Positions 10,951 to 23,500 of a stretch of 64,000 nt of DNA are shown here, in pieces. Under the pieces are notes generated by a model. That model had not been told where the DNA came from. It saw nothing but the letters and a program-made list of their open reading frames with translations, and did not search any database. Position 1 is the stretch's first letter. Every line of letters begins with the position of its first letter. A program made the position numbers and the translations under genes. The DNA is taken from assembly GCA_964017125.1 (NCBI GenBank), contig OZ024911.1, positions 42,967,339 through 43,031,338 of the forward strand. Direction: 5' to 3'. Source of the DNA: Flabesymbios commensalis. Taxonomy: Eukaryota; Annelida; Polychaeta; Terebellida; Flabelligeridae.

Positions 10951-11629
10951 ACAAATTAAATCCCAGGAAGAATTATTCTCAAAGCTAAAAGTCATAAATT
11001 ACCCTGCTTGCACATGACGATATTTCAATGGCATAATTCACGATGAACCAACATTGAGATAATGTCATGTGCCTTCAGGGTAAGGACATTTCAAGACAAT
11101 ACACATTTTTCTGGACAACAATGAAAACTATGGACTTTTGAAGCACTGTTGGAGAAAGGAGCGACTGAATCCTTATTCATGTTTAATGTGGAGTGCATTA
11201 TTTCTTTCTTGCTTTTTGGCTATTTTTGCGAGCCCGATCACCACAGGTTGTATGGGGCTCAATAATGTCAAACTCATTTTCAGTTGTAAAATTCTTTTCT
11301 TTCTCTTTCGAGTTTTACATATACAAGATCATAGTTGGGAAAGGAAAAATCCATGAGGTGGGCACAACAATAAGTGCATGGTCTACCGCGAGCTCGAACA
11401 GTGCCCAGGAACGCTGCAAACAAGAACAACCATACCAACATGAATATATGTAGCCTACATATAAACATATCAAAAAAGGTGTGATCATTCTCAGTTACAA
11501 CAAACCCTCACATAGGCCTAGCATAAATAAACTGGAAGGAAGTGTTTACGTAGTAAACACCCAAAAAGCCCCCCCCCCCCCCTCAAATAAAAAAAATGTT
11601 CATGTTAGATAAATATCAAGTTATGTTAT
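10951..11629. other. Stretch with no supported gene
   Basis: Overlapping frames of 60-86 codons around 11138-11468 lie on both strands and carry no recognisable motif. A poly-C run is at 11570-11582. Nothing else was seen. Confidence 0.45.
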
Positions 11630-11917
11630 TAGGCAGAGCTCCATAAATAACAAGCGTTACTATCCAGTATTTAAGTTTAGGGTGACACATTCTTAATTTG
11701 ACGAAGAAAGATAAGCCCCATGACCCGTATATATTTTGAATCTTTCTGAACAAATTGGTGTTAGCGACGTGAGAATTAAGGTCCTGATTTGAGGAAAACA
11801 AATTACAGATGGCTGCCATGACTGAGATAATTTTAGAAACTTTATTGATAAAATGATGCAATCTAGTAAGCCTAATTAATACTAGTATCCACTATGTTGA
11901 ATATTGAGTACGTGTAT
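11630..11917. repeat. Satellite-like repeat, left of Ty3/gypsy element 1
   Basis: Shares its word order (GGTCCTGATTTG, AGATGGCTGCCATGAC, GATGCAATCTAGTAA, TAATACTAGTATCC, ATGTTGA-TATTGAGT) with 19490-19930, where units of about 150 bp repeat. Element 1 therefore sits inside this repeat. Confidence 0.6.
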
Positions 11918-12098
11918 TGGGTCGCGGGGTTACGGAGTGATAGGCGGTGGCCTGGTCAGCGGATCGCTCCACCCTGCTGCTGATTTACTATCTCACTCGA
12001 TCCCCCGTCGTGGCGACGGTAAACACAAATAATCTGACATGATGTTCTTGATTCTCCTTTATCCAATTATGATTTGTCTTGTAAACGAACGTTGTGCA
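11918..12098 (-). repeat. Element 1 LTR, left copy
   Basis: Matches 19079-19258 in the same orientation: GTCAGCGGATCGCTC-ACCCT, GATTTACTATCT, CTCGATCCCCCGTC, AAACACAAATAATCTG, TCCAATTATGATTTGTCTTG, CGAACGTTGTGCA. On the minus strand it begins TGCACAACG. Confidence 0.8.
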
Positions 12099-12731
12099 CT
12101 GGAATAATTAAGTGATGTGAAGTAACATTAAGTAAGTAACTTTTCAAGGTAAATGAATAGATCAGTATTGGATGTATTAATTAAAATGAAATAGGGTTGG
12201 ACGACACATGCAGAAGCAGTACTTGCATAATATAGAGAACAATGGTGTTAAGAGAATAGGAATCAGATGGACTTTAAAAACTTTTTTACGCTGCGTGCAT
12301 GATGTTCGCCACCCACCCACCCTGTATTCTTCCACCCAGTCAGTTGAAATATTTTATAATCATTGCGGATTCAGTGCACTAATCGGACAAATTGCAAATT
12401 ACGATTATAACGATATGGGCAGTTGGTCCCACCATAAATGTCGTTGGGTACCACTACGGCATGGACCATCTGTACGAATCGAGCCGGAGTATGGATTTTG
12501 CGTCCTACTCTTGTCTGTTTCACAGAATTATCCGATATATCTTTATCGCTGTCGGCAATGTTTGAGTTACGTCTAACATCTTTTCGTCTGTTCGTTTCAT
12601 TTATGGCGGCATTGCTATCCCTTAAATGTAAAGGTACGTTCTGGAACCGCCGTCGCTCCCGTTACAGCGAGTAACGGCGGGGGTTCGAGAATGCGGAGCT
12701 ATATATGGCTTGTTTTGTTTAGGCAAGTGTG

Positions 12732-13586
12732 ATCAAAGTCAATTGCTGTAACAACTGCTCAGAGGAGGTGACCCTCAATGCGGGCACACCTCAGGGCTCG
12801 GTCCTAAGCCCTCTCCTTTTCATTATCTATGTGAATGATATCCCAGACATGAGTTCACTCAATGTCAGGCTTTCCCAGTTCGCAGATGACATGGGAATCT
12901 GGGCACATGCAACCAATGCCAAATGGGTGAAGGCAAAGCTATCAAAAGCTTTAAAAGTTATTGAAGCATGGTGCTCCAAATGGCGGATAAAACTAAACAC
13001 AGGAAAAACTCAGCTGATTGTGTTTAGTGTCGGTCCAAAACCAGAACTTATAGATCTGGAACTGTTTGGTGAGCCTATTATTCAAACTCAAACAGCCAAA
13101 CTGCTTGGAATCCTATTTGATCGAAGGCTTAGCTTCAAAGACCATATGAAAGACCTAATGACAAAGGTCTACAAGCGACTGAACCTGTTGAAGTTGCTCA
13201 AAGGGACAAACTGGGGCGCCAGACCATATACCATCTTAAAAGCCTACAAGTGCTTTATACGCCCTGTCCTTGAATATGGTTCACTGATAACTGGAGCTTT
13301 AAGGGAATCACAAGTGAAGGAAATGCAGATCTTTCAAAACAAGTGCCTGAGACTAGCACTTGGTGTAACCTACATGGACAGAATGAGAACAATAGATCTG
13401 CATGACCTCACTAATGTCCCTATGATCAAAACTAGGATGACGGCACTGGCGGTTAAAACATTTAGATCACTTGAAAACACACAGTGTTTCAAGGACCTGG
13501 TGTTGAATCATGAGATCGTTCAAAAACGATCAGGCTCTAATACAATTCTGGATCAATTGCTGGCTGCAATCCAGGCTGACGCTTAA
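12732..13586 (+). CDS. Non-LTR reverse transcriptase, C-terminal half (Jockey/I-like)
   Basis: An open frame of about 285 codons without a native start: the 5' part was never copied, so the first in-window residues (VNCCNN) are mid-protein. Motifs in order: GTPQGSVLSPLLFIIYVNDI (about residues 19-38), FADDM (about 51-55, the catalytic F/Y-A-D-D), WRIKLNTGKTQ (about 85-95), LLGILFDRRLSFKDH (about 124-138), LKGTNWGARPYTILKAYKCF and RPVLEYGS (about 158-185, thumb region). There is no endonuclease domain. The Jockey/I side is inferred from the GTNWG--------RP-LEYGS pattern. The single long frame suggests recent insertion. It is not a host gene. Confidence 0.85.
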   Translation: MKVNCCNNCSEEVTLNAGTPQGSVLSPLLFIIYVNDIPDMSSLNVRLSQFADDMGIWAHATNAKWVKAKLSKALKVIEAWCSKWRIKLNTGKTQLIVFSVGPKPELIDLELFGEPIIQTQTAKLLGILFDRRLSFKDHMKDLMTKVYKRLNLLKLLKGTNWGARPYTILKAYKCFIRPVLEYGSLITGALRESQVKEMQIFQNKCLRLALGVTYMDRMRTIDLHDLTNVPMIKTRMTALAVKTFRSLENTQCFKDLVLNHEIVQKRSGSNTILDQLLAAIQADA

Positions 13587-14215
13587 ACACGGTTGACGGT
13601 TGACGGATAACGGTTGAGCTCCTGTTCCCACATAGAACAGGGGCTCCGGGGCGCCGTTCTGTGTGACATACTAAAAACAGTGAGTTCCCTATCACTCCAC
13701 TGCATGAGTTGAAGGTTAGAACACGGTTGAAGGTTGACGGATATCGGTTGAACTCCTGAACTCCTGTTCCCACAGAGAGCAGGGGCTTTGAAAGGAGCCG
13801 TTTAGTGAGACACATAAGGCAGTGGGCTTTCAATCATAGCACTGAAAGAGGCGGATTCTGGTCTTAGGCAATGAGCTCTTTATCATTACATTGCTAGCTT
13901 GGGTGATGGCACGGCGGACACGTATGGTTGGCTAACGATGACGGTTCATGATGGTGGTTTCAAACACACTGCTCAGAAAGCAGAGCACATCTCAAAAGGG
14001 TCAGTCCTTGCCCTTACTCTGGTGGCTGGTCGCTCAAACGGCTGTTTCTTTATGGTTCGGCAGCCCTGCCCTGGTTCCTTGTCTCCTGGACTTCTTGCCA
14101 ATGCTTGTACAATCACCTACCTCACCAGGTGAAAAGAGAGAGGCACTATAAGGTTTATACCAGAACTAGTGCATAATCTCGCGTCAGCCCTCGCGCTGCG
14201 CGCTCCTCTAGTCTA
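13587..14215 (+). repeat. LINE 3' UTR with internal duplication
   Basis: Two adjacent units of about 130 bp (13590-13680 and 13720-13815) share ACACGGTTGA-GGTTGACGGAT, CGGTTGA-CTCCTG and TGTTCCCACA-AGA-CAGGGGCT. The remainder to the right target duplication has chance frames only. Confidence 0.65.
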
Positions 14216-17200
14216 GCAAGTGTGCTCCAGTCGCTTGGGACTCAGGAGTGATCGCCGGCCTCGAACCAGTGGTACGTGTCGAGAACTGTCTCTTTGAGTC
14301 GTGTGCGATTCGGCTCCCTGCCGAACTGGCTTCAGAGTAATTTTACTGCTGGATCCTTTTAGCTCCTTACCGGTCCCATGAGTGACCCGAGCCGTCTTAG
14401 AATGCGTTGTTTTCTGTTGCGTTTTACGCTCCACTTCCGTACCTGTATCAGGTGCGCACACGAAGTGTGCAGGTTTAACTCGGTCTACTGAGACCGTCTC
14501 CACCTTGCCTTTCATGAGGATTTTCATAATTCTGCCGCTCCTGGAGATGACCTTATTCGGTCAATCGTAAGGGGCGGTCAGAGGTGGTGCTATTGTGATT
14601 CGTCGCAAAAACGAGCATGTGTTAAGTTCCTTATTTTGTAACATATCTTTCTGTACGGTATCGCGCGGTGGGCACAATCGGAGACGCGACATGGCCACCC
14701 GTAGCTTGAGTAATTATCTAAATCTGATCGAGCGTCGACGGTGTACTGTTCAGCAAATTCTCCTGGTAATCTAAGTGTCGTCCCATAAACCATCTCGGCA
14801 GCTGATCTGCCCAGTAATCTTTTAATAATGGAATGAACGCCGAGTAATACGGCAGGTAATGTTGACGTCCATGGGTTCGGTGACTCGTGTGCCATAATGG
14901 CAGCTTTAAGTTGACGGTGAAAGCGCTCGACCATGCCATTCGACTGGGGGTGGAAGCTCGTTGTGCGATTTCTGACTATACCAAATTGGTTACACAAATT
15001 ATCCCATAATTTGGATTCAAACTGAGTGCATCTATCCGTGGTGATAATCCTGTATATGTGGTATCAGTACGTACCTATCTGGTACTGTCTGGGCGTTCAG
15101 ACTGCGATAGTCTCCGCATGGTCTCCAGTCTCCGTTTTTTTTCAGGACCATGTGTAATTCAGATAACCACTTGCTCTCGCTTGGTTCTATCACAGGGTTC
15201 TATCACACCAAGTGTAATCATCTCTTCGAATTCGTGTTTAGCGGTAACTAACTTATCAGGGGAAAGTCGTCTGGGACGTGCGAAAACAGGGTGTCCTTTA
15301 GTCACTATTTTATGAGTAGTACCATGTTTAACAGTCTCGCCCTTAGTCGTGGGCCGGGTTAGTTCAGGAAACTGCTTAGGTAACTCTGTATACTCGTTTC
15401 GAACGGCATCGATTTTATTAAGTGACAACGTTTTCATAGATCATAGTGTAGCTGATATAGCTAAACCTGTTCTCAAATCGACCTTTCAAATCGATCATTA
15501 AACTGTAATATATAAGAAAATCTGCTCCTAAAATGGGTTGTTTAACGTCCGCTATTATAAATGTCCAAGCGTAATCTCTTTTGAGACCGACGTGAACGAT
15601 GCGTCTACAAGTGCCGTAAGTTTTTATGGTAGTATTGTTAGCTGCTACTAGAGGTAAACTGTTGGTGTCTGTCGTCCTGTTAGCGCAAGACTGCAGCTAC
15701 CGTGTCTATTAAATATTTGCACTTATTGCGTTTGTCTGCGACGTATAATAGCCTAGACGGAGATAACGTGGGAAGGGTAGCTTCTGCGTAGTCATGTTGC
15801 GTCTCGTGTGGCTTGCCAGATGCAAGAGTCGCTACCTTGCTCTGGCTCAAAAGTTAAAAGAAAACGTGCAAGGGTCTCTGCACGTGCGTGCTTTATCACC
15901 GAATGTTTGATGATAATAGCAAACAGGTGCATTGGCAGTGTAGATCGGTTGAGTGACGTTTTGCTGTAACGTCGGCGGCGGAACGTTAGGACGACTAACT
16001 TGTGTATTATTTGTTAAAACATTTGTCCTGTTACCATTCGAATTACTAGGAACAAAAGGTTTGGCCTGAGCATTAGGTAAAATCGATTTCTTAGAGTCGC
16101 TATGTTCATTATTTTGCCTGTGTCCGTAATTCTTCTTCTTTGTTGTTGCACTCTCGTGTTTCTTCAATCTACAAGAAAGATCCTACAATAGTCTGACTAA
16201 TTTTGAGCTTTAGTTTGCTCACTTTAATTTGAGCAACCCCATGCTTAACCTACTCTACATCATTTTCTGAAGCCACAGCACGGTCTGCTAGAACAGCAAA
16301 ACTTTCGAATGATGCGCTGTCTGGTTGAGTGACTAAGTGGGCTCTAATCGACACTGGCATTTGTCGAATGAAAGCCTGTCGAATCACGGTTTTACCTACT
16401 ACTGCTGCTGTACCAAATCCAGCTGTCTTCTGCAGTCTGCGAAGAAATCTGGAGGAAATGTCGGATCTAATTTCTTCTCCGGAGATAACCTTATTAACCC
16501 GTTCGGAGGTTGTTTAACCCTGTTCTTTCGATTAGGATGCCCTTAAGGTTTTCGACTCCTCACATTTTCGGGTGAGGAAAGGCTGTAGAAAAACATCCCT
16601 GACGTCGGAAGCCACCTTGACCGAAAGAGCGGCGCAAGTCAACCTATATCTCTCATCGTCATCAGTGATGTCGTGCAGATCTAATTGATTTTCTATCTGG
16701 TTGGACCACAGCTCAACATCAGTTAAATAAAATGCTGCTATTTCAAACTTCAGCAAGTTAAGAAAGCATCGGTTTGACTGTTTGTTGACTGGATAAGGAC
16801 TCCTAGAGGATTCGCTCCTAGGAAATTCTCTTTGATGTCTGTTATTTCGTGCGAGCCTCATAAAGTCTGATTTAACTCTTCTATATTCTTTGTCTGTCTC
16901 TTTCAATTAAGACGCACTTTTGTCACTAAGAGGAAAATAAGAATCTTTAGGGTGAGCTCCCTTGTCTTCTAATGGTGTTGAAACGAAACCTTCACTGTCG
17001 CCTCTAGTTGCCATTTTGAAAAGTTTTAAAAGTGTTTAAAAGTGTTTTAAAATGATATGCATATTAACCATACCAGCAATTTTTGGCCGTCGCGCCTGGT
17101 CCGAAAAATGTGCACATCAAAACATTTGAGAAAAGTTCTTGTCGTATGCTGAAGTTGTAGGTGATGAATTTTATGGGTGCGATTTGCATGGGTTGCTGAA

Positions 17201-19078
17201 AAATCTGAGAGTTCCGTTCACAAACCGTCTGCTGATTTATGAATCATTCTGATTTGAAAAATTATCTCACAAATAACACATTTAGGTTGTGAGGAGTGTA
17301 GGACACATTATATCATGTATAAATTCCAAAATATTTGCTAAAACACTATTCTAAGCTAGAGGGTTGTTGTATTTAGTAATTCAACTTGCTGGAAAAAAAA
17401 TATTTTCACGGAAGTCGAAGAACCACAGTAACATAATTTGTCAAAATAACACCACTGTGGAATCGCATAAGTTAGACTAAATGAGTAAGATTTGCCATCC
17501 TACTATTTACAGAATTTCGTCTTGATGACGTTAGACTAGGTTTGACTGTATAATGTAATGATTTACAGTTCAAACCAAATTCTGAAAAAAAATTTCTGTA
17601 ATTGTAAATTCTGACTGACAGTAGTCTATAAAGACTGCATAGTAGACAATTCGAATGACGAATGCTTCCGAAAACAAATGCTCTTTTTAAAAAAAAAAAT
17701 TTGCACTGGGGAACAGTCGCTGTGACGTTAAAATCGGTCGCTCGCTTCGATGTGTTTTAGTCCGTTAGTCTAGTGCCCATCGGACGGTGTCGCTGTAGGC
17801 TGTGCGACTGCTATGTGTGCGGTTAGATGCCATGCTCATCAGCTTATTAACATATTTACAGGCCGCTTGGCGCACTGGTTTTCATTGAGCGCATGCGTGA
17901 CCTGACAACTGACTTCGGCAGAGACTCAGTCAGTCTAGACGCTTTGTAAAATAGGGTAAAAAAAACTTTACAATAACAGCACGCAATGCGTACTATAATC
18001 TGTTAATTATCAATTTACTTGTTGAAAAACAAATTTATTTCAATTTATCATTCACTCAAAACGTCGAGGCTACAATGCTAGAAATTTTCCAGACACTGCC
18101 AACCTTGACATCGATGAGGAATCAACCAAAGTTTTGTTCTGGAAAAAGATAGTGTCTTAATTTATGCAAATATATTCCTTCTTGAGGCTGATGGCGTGAT
18201 GCTCACCTACTTTTCGAGAAATGGAGGGAGCACGTGTGGCTCGTCGGCCTAAGTAGCTAACACTAGGGTCACCATGCCGCTAGAAAAAATGGCGGCTCTT
18301 TCCATGACATAGTATTACAAACTGCTTTCCTGAAATAGAAATCTAATTATTATTTGGAGGATTTGACCTACAGTCCTATTATATTACAGACCAAATAAGA
18401 CCTTTTATTGACATATATTTCAGGCGAACAATGTTAATTGGACCTAGACCTATAAAAGTTCTTTGAGTCGAGGTTGTATTTTTCAAATCAATATTTTATA
18501 TTTATATCAGAAAAAAGCTGATTATTCTTTAAATCGGTTGAAGGTTGTGAAAAATCGACTCACCCAAATATGGTGTTCAATGATTTAATATGAATTTTAA
18601 AATAATTTTCTCCCAGTCGTCTGCGCTGGCGTAATTGGGAAAAAAAGATTTTTTTATTCCTAATAGTGAAAGACTAGACTATTCAGTCGAATTTTGTTTG
18701 CAATCCACTGTGTCGGCCATCTTGAAAAAAGCGAAAACACATGGTTTTGTCTAATTTTTTTAAATTTTTTGCTATTTCTGCGAAAATGAGTATACCTCTC
18801 CTCGAATAACTTTTCTAACTAACTTTCCTTACATACCTTTATAAAAATGTTGGTTCATTTTTACATCCCCTACGAATAAAACTATCCTTGGTTCTTATTG
18901 GCAATGATAACACCAAAAGAATGTGAAAACAATAGCAGAAAGTTTCCTGTAGTTACAGAAATCCAAATCAGAAGTGTCGCATGAAAGTCTCAGCGCCGGT
19001 AGCCATCAATTATCGTGTGGTGACCACAAAATGCTGGCAGAAAGTTGCGTGTAGGTCTCTACGTCGAGGGTTTCCAAT

Positions 19079-19258
19079 TATCGGGTTGCGGGGTGATAGG
19101 CGATGGTTTGGTCAGCGAATCGCTCTACCCTGCTGCCGATTTACTATCTTGCTCGATCCCCCGTCAGGGGCGACGATAAACACAAATAATCTGGCTCCAT
19201 AATGTTGTTGATTCTCCTTTATCCAATTATGATTTGTCTTGTGAACGAACGTTGTGCA
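19079..19258 (-). repeat. Element 1 LTR, right copy
   Basis: Direct-repeat partner of 11918-12098. A primer-site match (minus strand TGGAAACCCTCGACG) lies just inside it at 19060-19076, as expected for the 5' LTR of a minus-strand element. Confidence 0.8.
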
Positions 19259-19489
19259 CAGATTCGGACGAGACACGACGGCCCTAGGCCACGAGGCTGT
19301 GGCTGCGTGGATCAGACGATGCGACTGTCCTCCACGACGTCTAAGCTGAGAGTTATGTGGGCTCGCAAATTAGCGGTAAAAAAGCCAGCGTGGACGAGAC
19401 CGCTCCCGAAACCCGGAGGGTCTCGACGACGAAAGAGAATGAAACGCTATCTCCACACGTGTATATCGCTTAAGAGGCTTTGAATTTAT
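19259..19489. other. GC-rich block between element 1 LTR and satellite
   Basis: A GC-rich stretch with a 93-codon chance frame (arginine-rich, no family). Because the satellite resumes only at 19490, this block is probably the outer part of the element 1 right LTR or a separate small insert. Confidence 0.4.
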
Positions 19490-19930
19490 TAAGGTGTTAA
19501 AGTCCTAATTTGACAATAATAGAATGAAGATAGCCGCCATGACCTGGAAATTTTTACAAACTTTTTGAAAAAACTGATACAGTCTAGTAATTATTAGTTT
19601 AATCCAGTATGTTGAGCACTTGAGTGAATCGAAAAAGTGGTTTAATTTGTAGGTATCAGGGTGACAAGATTATGTTTTGACGTCCAATGCCCTGACCAAT
19701 GTAGATATTTTTTCGAATTTTCAAAAAAACGATGCAGGTTAGAAATAAAATGAATACTAATATCCAGTATATTGATCACAGAGTGAATCAATAAAGCCGT
19801 TTTGTAGATGTCGGGGTTATAAGGTCTATTGACGAAAAAAAGACTAAAGATGGCCGATATTTTTCGAAACGTTCTAAAAAATTGATGAGGGCTAGGAATT
19901 AATTCAGTATTATTCTGGCAAATCTGGTTC
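19490..19930. repeat. Satellite-like array with units of about 150 bp
   Basis: Two to three diverged units repeat TTGACGA/TTGACAAT, AAGAT-GCCG-, TTTTTAGAAAC-like, GATGCAG-CTAG-AAT and TAATATCCAGTAT-TTGA-CAC-GAGTGAATC. The same repeat lies left of element 1 at 11630-11917. The sequence to 20208 holds nothing else recognised. Confidence 0.6.
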
Positions 19931-20214
19931 AGAGTTTCATTCCTTTATACAGTACTACAGTATATCAATTTCGGGAGCCATAGCACATCACTTGGCATCA
20001 TGGAACTGTATTTTAAGCAGTAAGGAAGCAGCGATATTTCTGTTTAGGTTTTGATGGACACATGTAACATGCGTAAGCACTATTTCATATATTGAGTTCT
20101 ATGTTCTATAAACAATATTACTATACATTTACCAATTTTTCAAGAACAATAGGGCATGACGTTTATTTCTACACTTAATTTTTTTCGTTTGGAAACAAAT
20201 ATTATGCGTAGGCC

Positions 20215-20558
20215 TGTGGGGATAGCGTCTCATCCGTTCGGGACTGCTCGGGTTTACAACCTCTGACGAGTGGCCGTGCCACGCAGCCTCGCTCTGAATA
20301 ACATCTGCTGCCAACCAAACGAGCTACACTTATCTCGCAGCCACTAAGTCGAACGGACGCTCCGTCTTGACTGCAGGGCCAAGCCGCATGGCGTTAGGTC
20401 GTTGTACTCCGCTTGGGGATTGTGTGCACTATTGAATGTCTAGACTACAATAAAGAGAGAATAAACAGAAGAATGAATTGAAAGGAGTTATTTATTCCCG
20501 TCCTCCCAACAGAAGAGTTAATGGAAATATGGAGGAGCAAAGCACTTCTATATCACCA
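20215..20558 (+). repeat. Element 2 5' LTR
   Basis: 344 bp, begins TGTGGGGATAGCGTC and ends TATCACCA. It contains CTACAATAAAGAGAGAATAA near 20448, with an AATAAA-type signal. It matches 25168-25528 throughout. Confidence 0.88.
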
Positions 20559-20561
20559 AAT

Positions 20562-20579
20562 TGGTGACCCGCAACATCG
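20562..20579 (+). other. Element 2 primer-binding site, tRNA-Trp-like
   Basis: TGGTGACCCGCAAC resembles TGGTGACCCCGACGTGA, the complement of the tRNA-Trp 3' end used by the CsRn1 clade. Elements 1 and 3 have TGGAAACCCTCGACGTAGA and TGGAGACCACCGACGTTTGA at the same place. Confidence 0.65.
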
Positions 20580-23500
20580 ATACGATGGTGCAAAACCACT
20601 GGTTTTTAGCCAGCCCAGGAAAGTTTTAAATTTAGGGGATTTTATCAAAAAATGACACATCATTTTTTGGTGGTTGTAGGTCATTAATAAATAATGCCAG
20701 TAAGGTTAGTTAGAAAGGTTATCTGAAGAAAGGTACATGTGCTTTCGCTGAAAACTGCAAAAAATTCAATAAATTTGGACGACAGCCACGTGCGATCAGT
20801 CTTTTCCAAGATGGCCTACACGCTAGAATGCACAGTAAAATTGCACTGATTTGTTCATCCTTAAAATAGTAAGAATTTTAAAAGATTACTTTCTTTCTGA
20901 TTACGCCGGTTTGGGCGACTAGAAAGGAAATATTTTAAAATTTATTTTAAATCGTTTGACACCATAATTGGGTGACTCGATTTTCTCAGCCAATACAAGA
21001 AATATCACTACCCGGCAAGCACTGCGAAGATCACCTTATCGCCTCAGCTCAGCATTATTAGCATGTTTGCATACAGTTCACGACCTACAATCATCACAAT
21101 TCATATGTTAAATGAAATAGCATGACCCCTACCACGCACAATTTCTGCATAGAGATTTTTCAGATATTTCAACAACCCCTGTACTCTACAACCTGCGAAC
21201 TAACATGGACAATTTTCATACATAAATTCATCACACATCTAGACTTTCTCTCAAACTAGACAACTGTGCACACAGTTCTCCACGCAGAGTGCGACGACCA
21301 AAATAGTTGGTATGTTTTAAATGCATATCATTTCAACAACCGTTTGAGTAATGCATAGTAGCCAATAGGCCAGCAAACTGAAACGTTTCACTTTTTCAAT
21401 AATTTCAATAAAGAAACATTTCAAAATAGCTACCACAGGAGACATCTAAGGTTTTGTGTCATCACCACTCGACAGACAAGGGGCTCGTCATAAGCATACT
21501 GACTCAAAAACTCAAAGCAGACTTTCTACGGATCTCACGCAACAGACGTCGGAGAGATTTTTCAAGGAGTGAATCCTCAAGAAGCCCTTCGCCATTTCGA
21601 CGTCAGCCACAACGGCGATTAACAAATCTCCCAAAGTTTAAAATCGCCACTTTTCACTCGACAGACGTGGAGTTGTGGTTTAACCAAATTGAAACACAAT
21701 TCGATTTACATCAGATTACAGACGATGACGAACGCTATAGATTAACCTGTGCTGCGCTCTCTGGCGAGGTAGCGTCTGATGTCAGAGACGTGTTACTTCA
21801 GCCTTCCCTCACACACAAATATGAGAATTTGAAGGGCATTTTGATCGAGTTAAGAAGTTTGACTACACCAGAGAGAGGCAATAAAGTGATTTCAGGAGAG
21901 AAATTGACATACCCTCTATATTCCTCAGACGGCTACAGAAGACATCTGGTTTCAGAACTAAAGTAGTGGTAGGAAAAGCAGTCATCCGTCAGGCCTTAAT
22001 TCGATAGATGCCCACATCAATACGTGCTCATTTAGCTACACAGCCAGACAGTGCGTCTTTAGAAAGTTTGGCCATGATAGCCAACCGTGCTGTCGCTGCA
22101 GAAAACGACGTCGACGAAGCTAAGCCTGGGGTTGCTAAAATACAAGTCAGCGAGAGCGGGTATTAGTTGGACTGTTGGAAGACATGTCTCGCAGGCTTAA
22201 AAAATTAAAGACAGCCACAGCAGCAAAGAAGAAGACCTACGGACGTTCACAAAGATCGTGCCACCAAGACACCGTTCGTAACTAATGTACCAAACCGTTT
22301 GTGCCTAATAACCAAAATGTTACTAGACAAAGTGTTTTACGAACAATAAACAATAAACATCCTAACGCACCGCCGCCGCATACACAGCAAAATAATGCTG
22401 TTCAACCGATCGACACAGCTGATGCACCTGTCTGCTATTATCACCAAACTTTCGGTGACAAAGGACACCCCGTATTCGCGCGCCCACGACGATTAGCACC
22501 TGATAAACTAGTTACTCGAAACGCGAGTTCAATGATATGAGAAAGCTAGGCGTTATCGAGCCCAGCGACAGTGAATGGTCATCAGCGCTTCATATGGTGC
22601 CTAAGAAAAACGGCGACTGGAGACCGTGTGGAGATTACAGAAGTTTGAACGCTCAGACAGTACCGGATGGATATCTGATTTCTCATATCCAAGATTTTAC
22701 TTAACGTTTAGCAGGGTCGAAAGTTTTTTCCAAGATAGACTTGGTACGGGCATACTATCAGATACTGGTTGAACCATCCGATGTACATAAAACAGCTGTT
22801 ACCACACCTTTCAATCTGTTCAATTTAGCTAGGACACCGTTTGGTTTACGAAATTCTGGTCAAACCTTCCAACGTTTTATAGATCACGTTACGCGCGGAT
22901 TATATTTCGTGTTCGTATATTTGGACGATTTGTTAGTCACAAGCCCCAACCATCGTACCCATAAGAAACATTTAAAAATTCTTTTTACCTGTTTAGCCGA
23001 ATACGGCATTATCATTGGCCCATAGAAATGTCAGCTTAGTACTACCGAATTAAGCTTTTAAGGACATCACGTTTGCTCAGAAGGTATTTCACCGTTACCC
23101 AGTGATGTTGCCGCAATAGTTAATTTCGTTAGATCGACCCGAAAAGCAATGAGCGTTGCGTCAATATCTAGGAATGGTAAACTATTACCATAGATTCATA
23201 CCACATTGCGCGGCTAAGTTGACGCCGTTAAATACATTATTCACTGCAGCTAACGAAGGACATACAGACTTGGGGTTCATCGAGTCTAAGCAAATATTTG
23301 CTAACGTAACCCTCTTGGTACACCCAGACCACTCTGCCCCATTGAATATCACGTGTGACGCTAGTAATTTCGCCGTAGGTGGCGTTTTGCAACAGTACAT
23401 CGATAATGTCTTGCAGAGATCTACTGACTTGTGTCGATCGTTTCACACGTCGGCCGGAAGCCATACCGTTAGTGGATATTCGAGCCGAAACGGTCTCCGA

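Larger units (their letters stand above)
12732..14215 (+). mobile_element. 5'-truncated LINE inserted in Ty3/gypsy element 1
   Basis: The 9-bp duplication gcaagtgtg (12723-12731 and 14216-14224) brackets a 1484-bp insert. It contains the C-terminal half of a non-LTR reverse transcriptase, followed by about 630 bp of 3' UTR. The sequence ends without a poly-A run. Truncation at the 5' side is typical of target-primed reverse transcription. The opposite strand to the host element, the uninterrupted frame and the clean duplication make it younger than element 1. Confidence 0.85.
11918..19258 (-). mobile_element. Fossil Ty3/gypsy element 1, CsRn1-like, split by a LINE
   Basis: LTR-type direct repeats lie at about 11918-12098 and 19079-19258. 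The right one may extend to about 19480, because GC-rich non-satellite sequence continues to there. Parts recognised on the minus strand are gag (about 16250-17015), a Cys-His-Cys-Cys knuckle (about 15850-15920), protease region (about 15540-15720), reverse transcriptase region (about 15060-15440), integrase with the SNGMVERFHRQLKAA motif (about 14590-15050), and the integrase tail (12385-12712 and 14225-14590). A tRNA-Trp-like primer site is at 19060-19076, and a leader of about 2 kb lies between gag and the right LTR. A LINE sits in it at 12732-14215. The element is broken at several places and is the most decayed-looking of the three. LTR copies differ by eye at roughly one base in ten. Confidence 0.8.

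Noticed and set aside
12208-12576. 122-codon plus-strand frame
   Set aside because: It is antisense to the integrase tail and the non-coding end of element 1.
19202-19483. 93-codon arginine-rich frame as a small gene
   Set aside because: It spans the LTR edge of element 1 and the neighbouring GC-rich block and has no family features.
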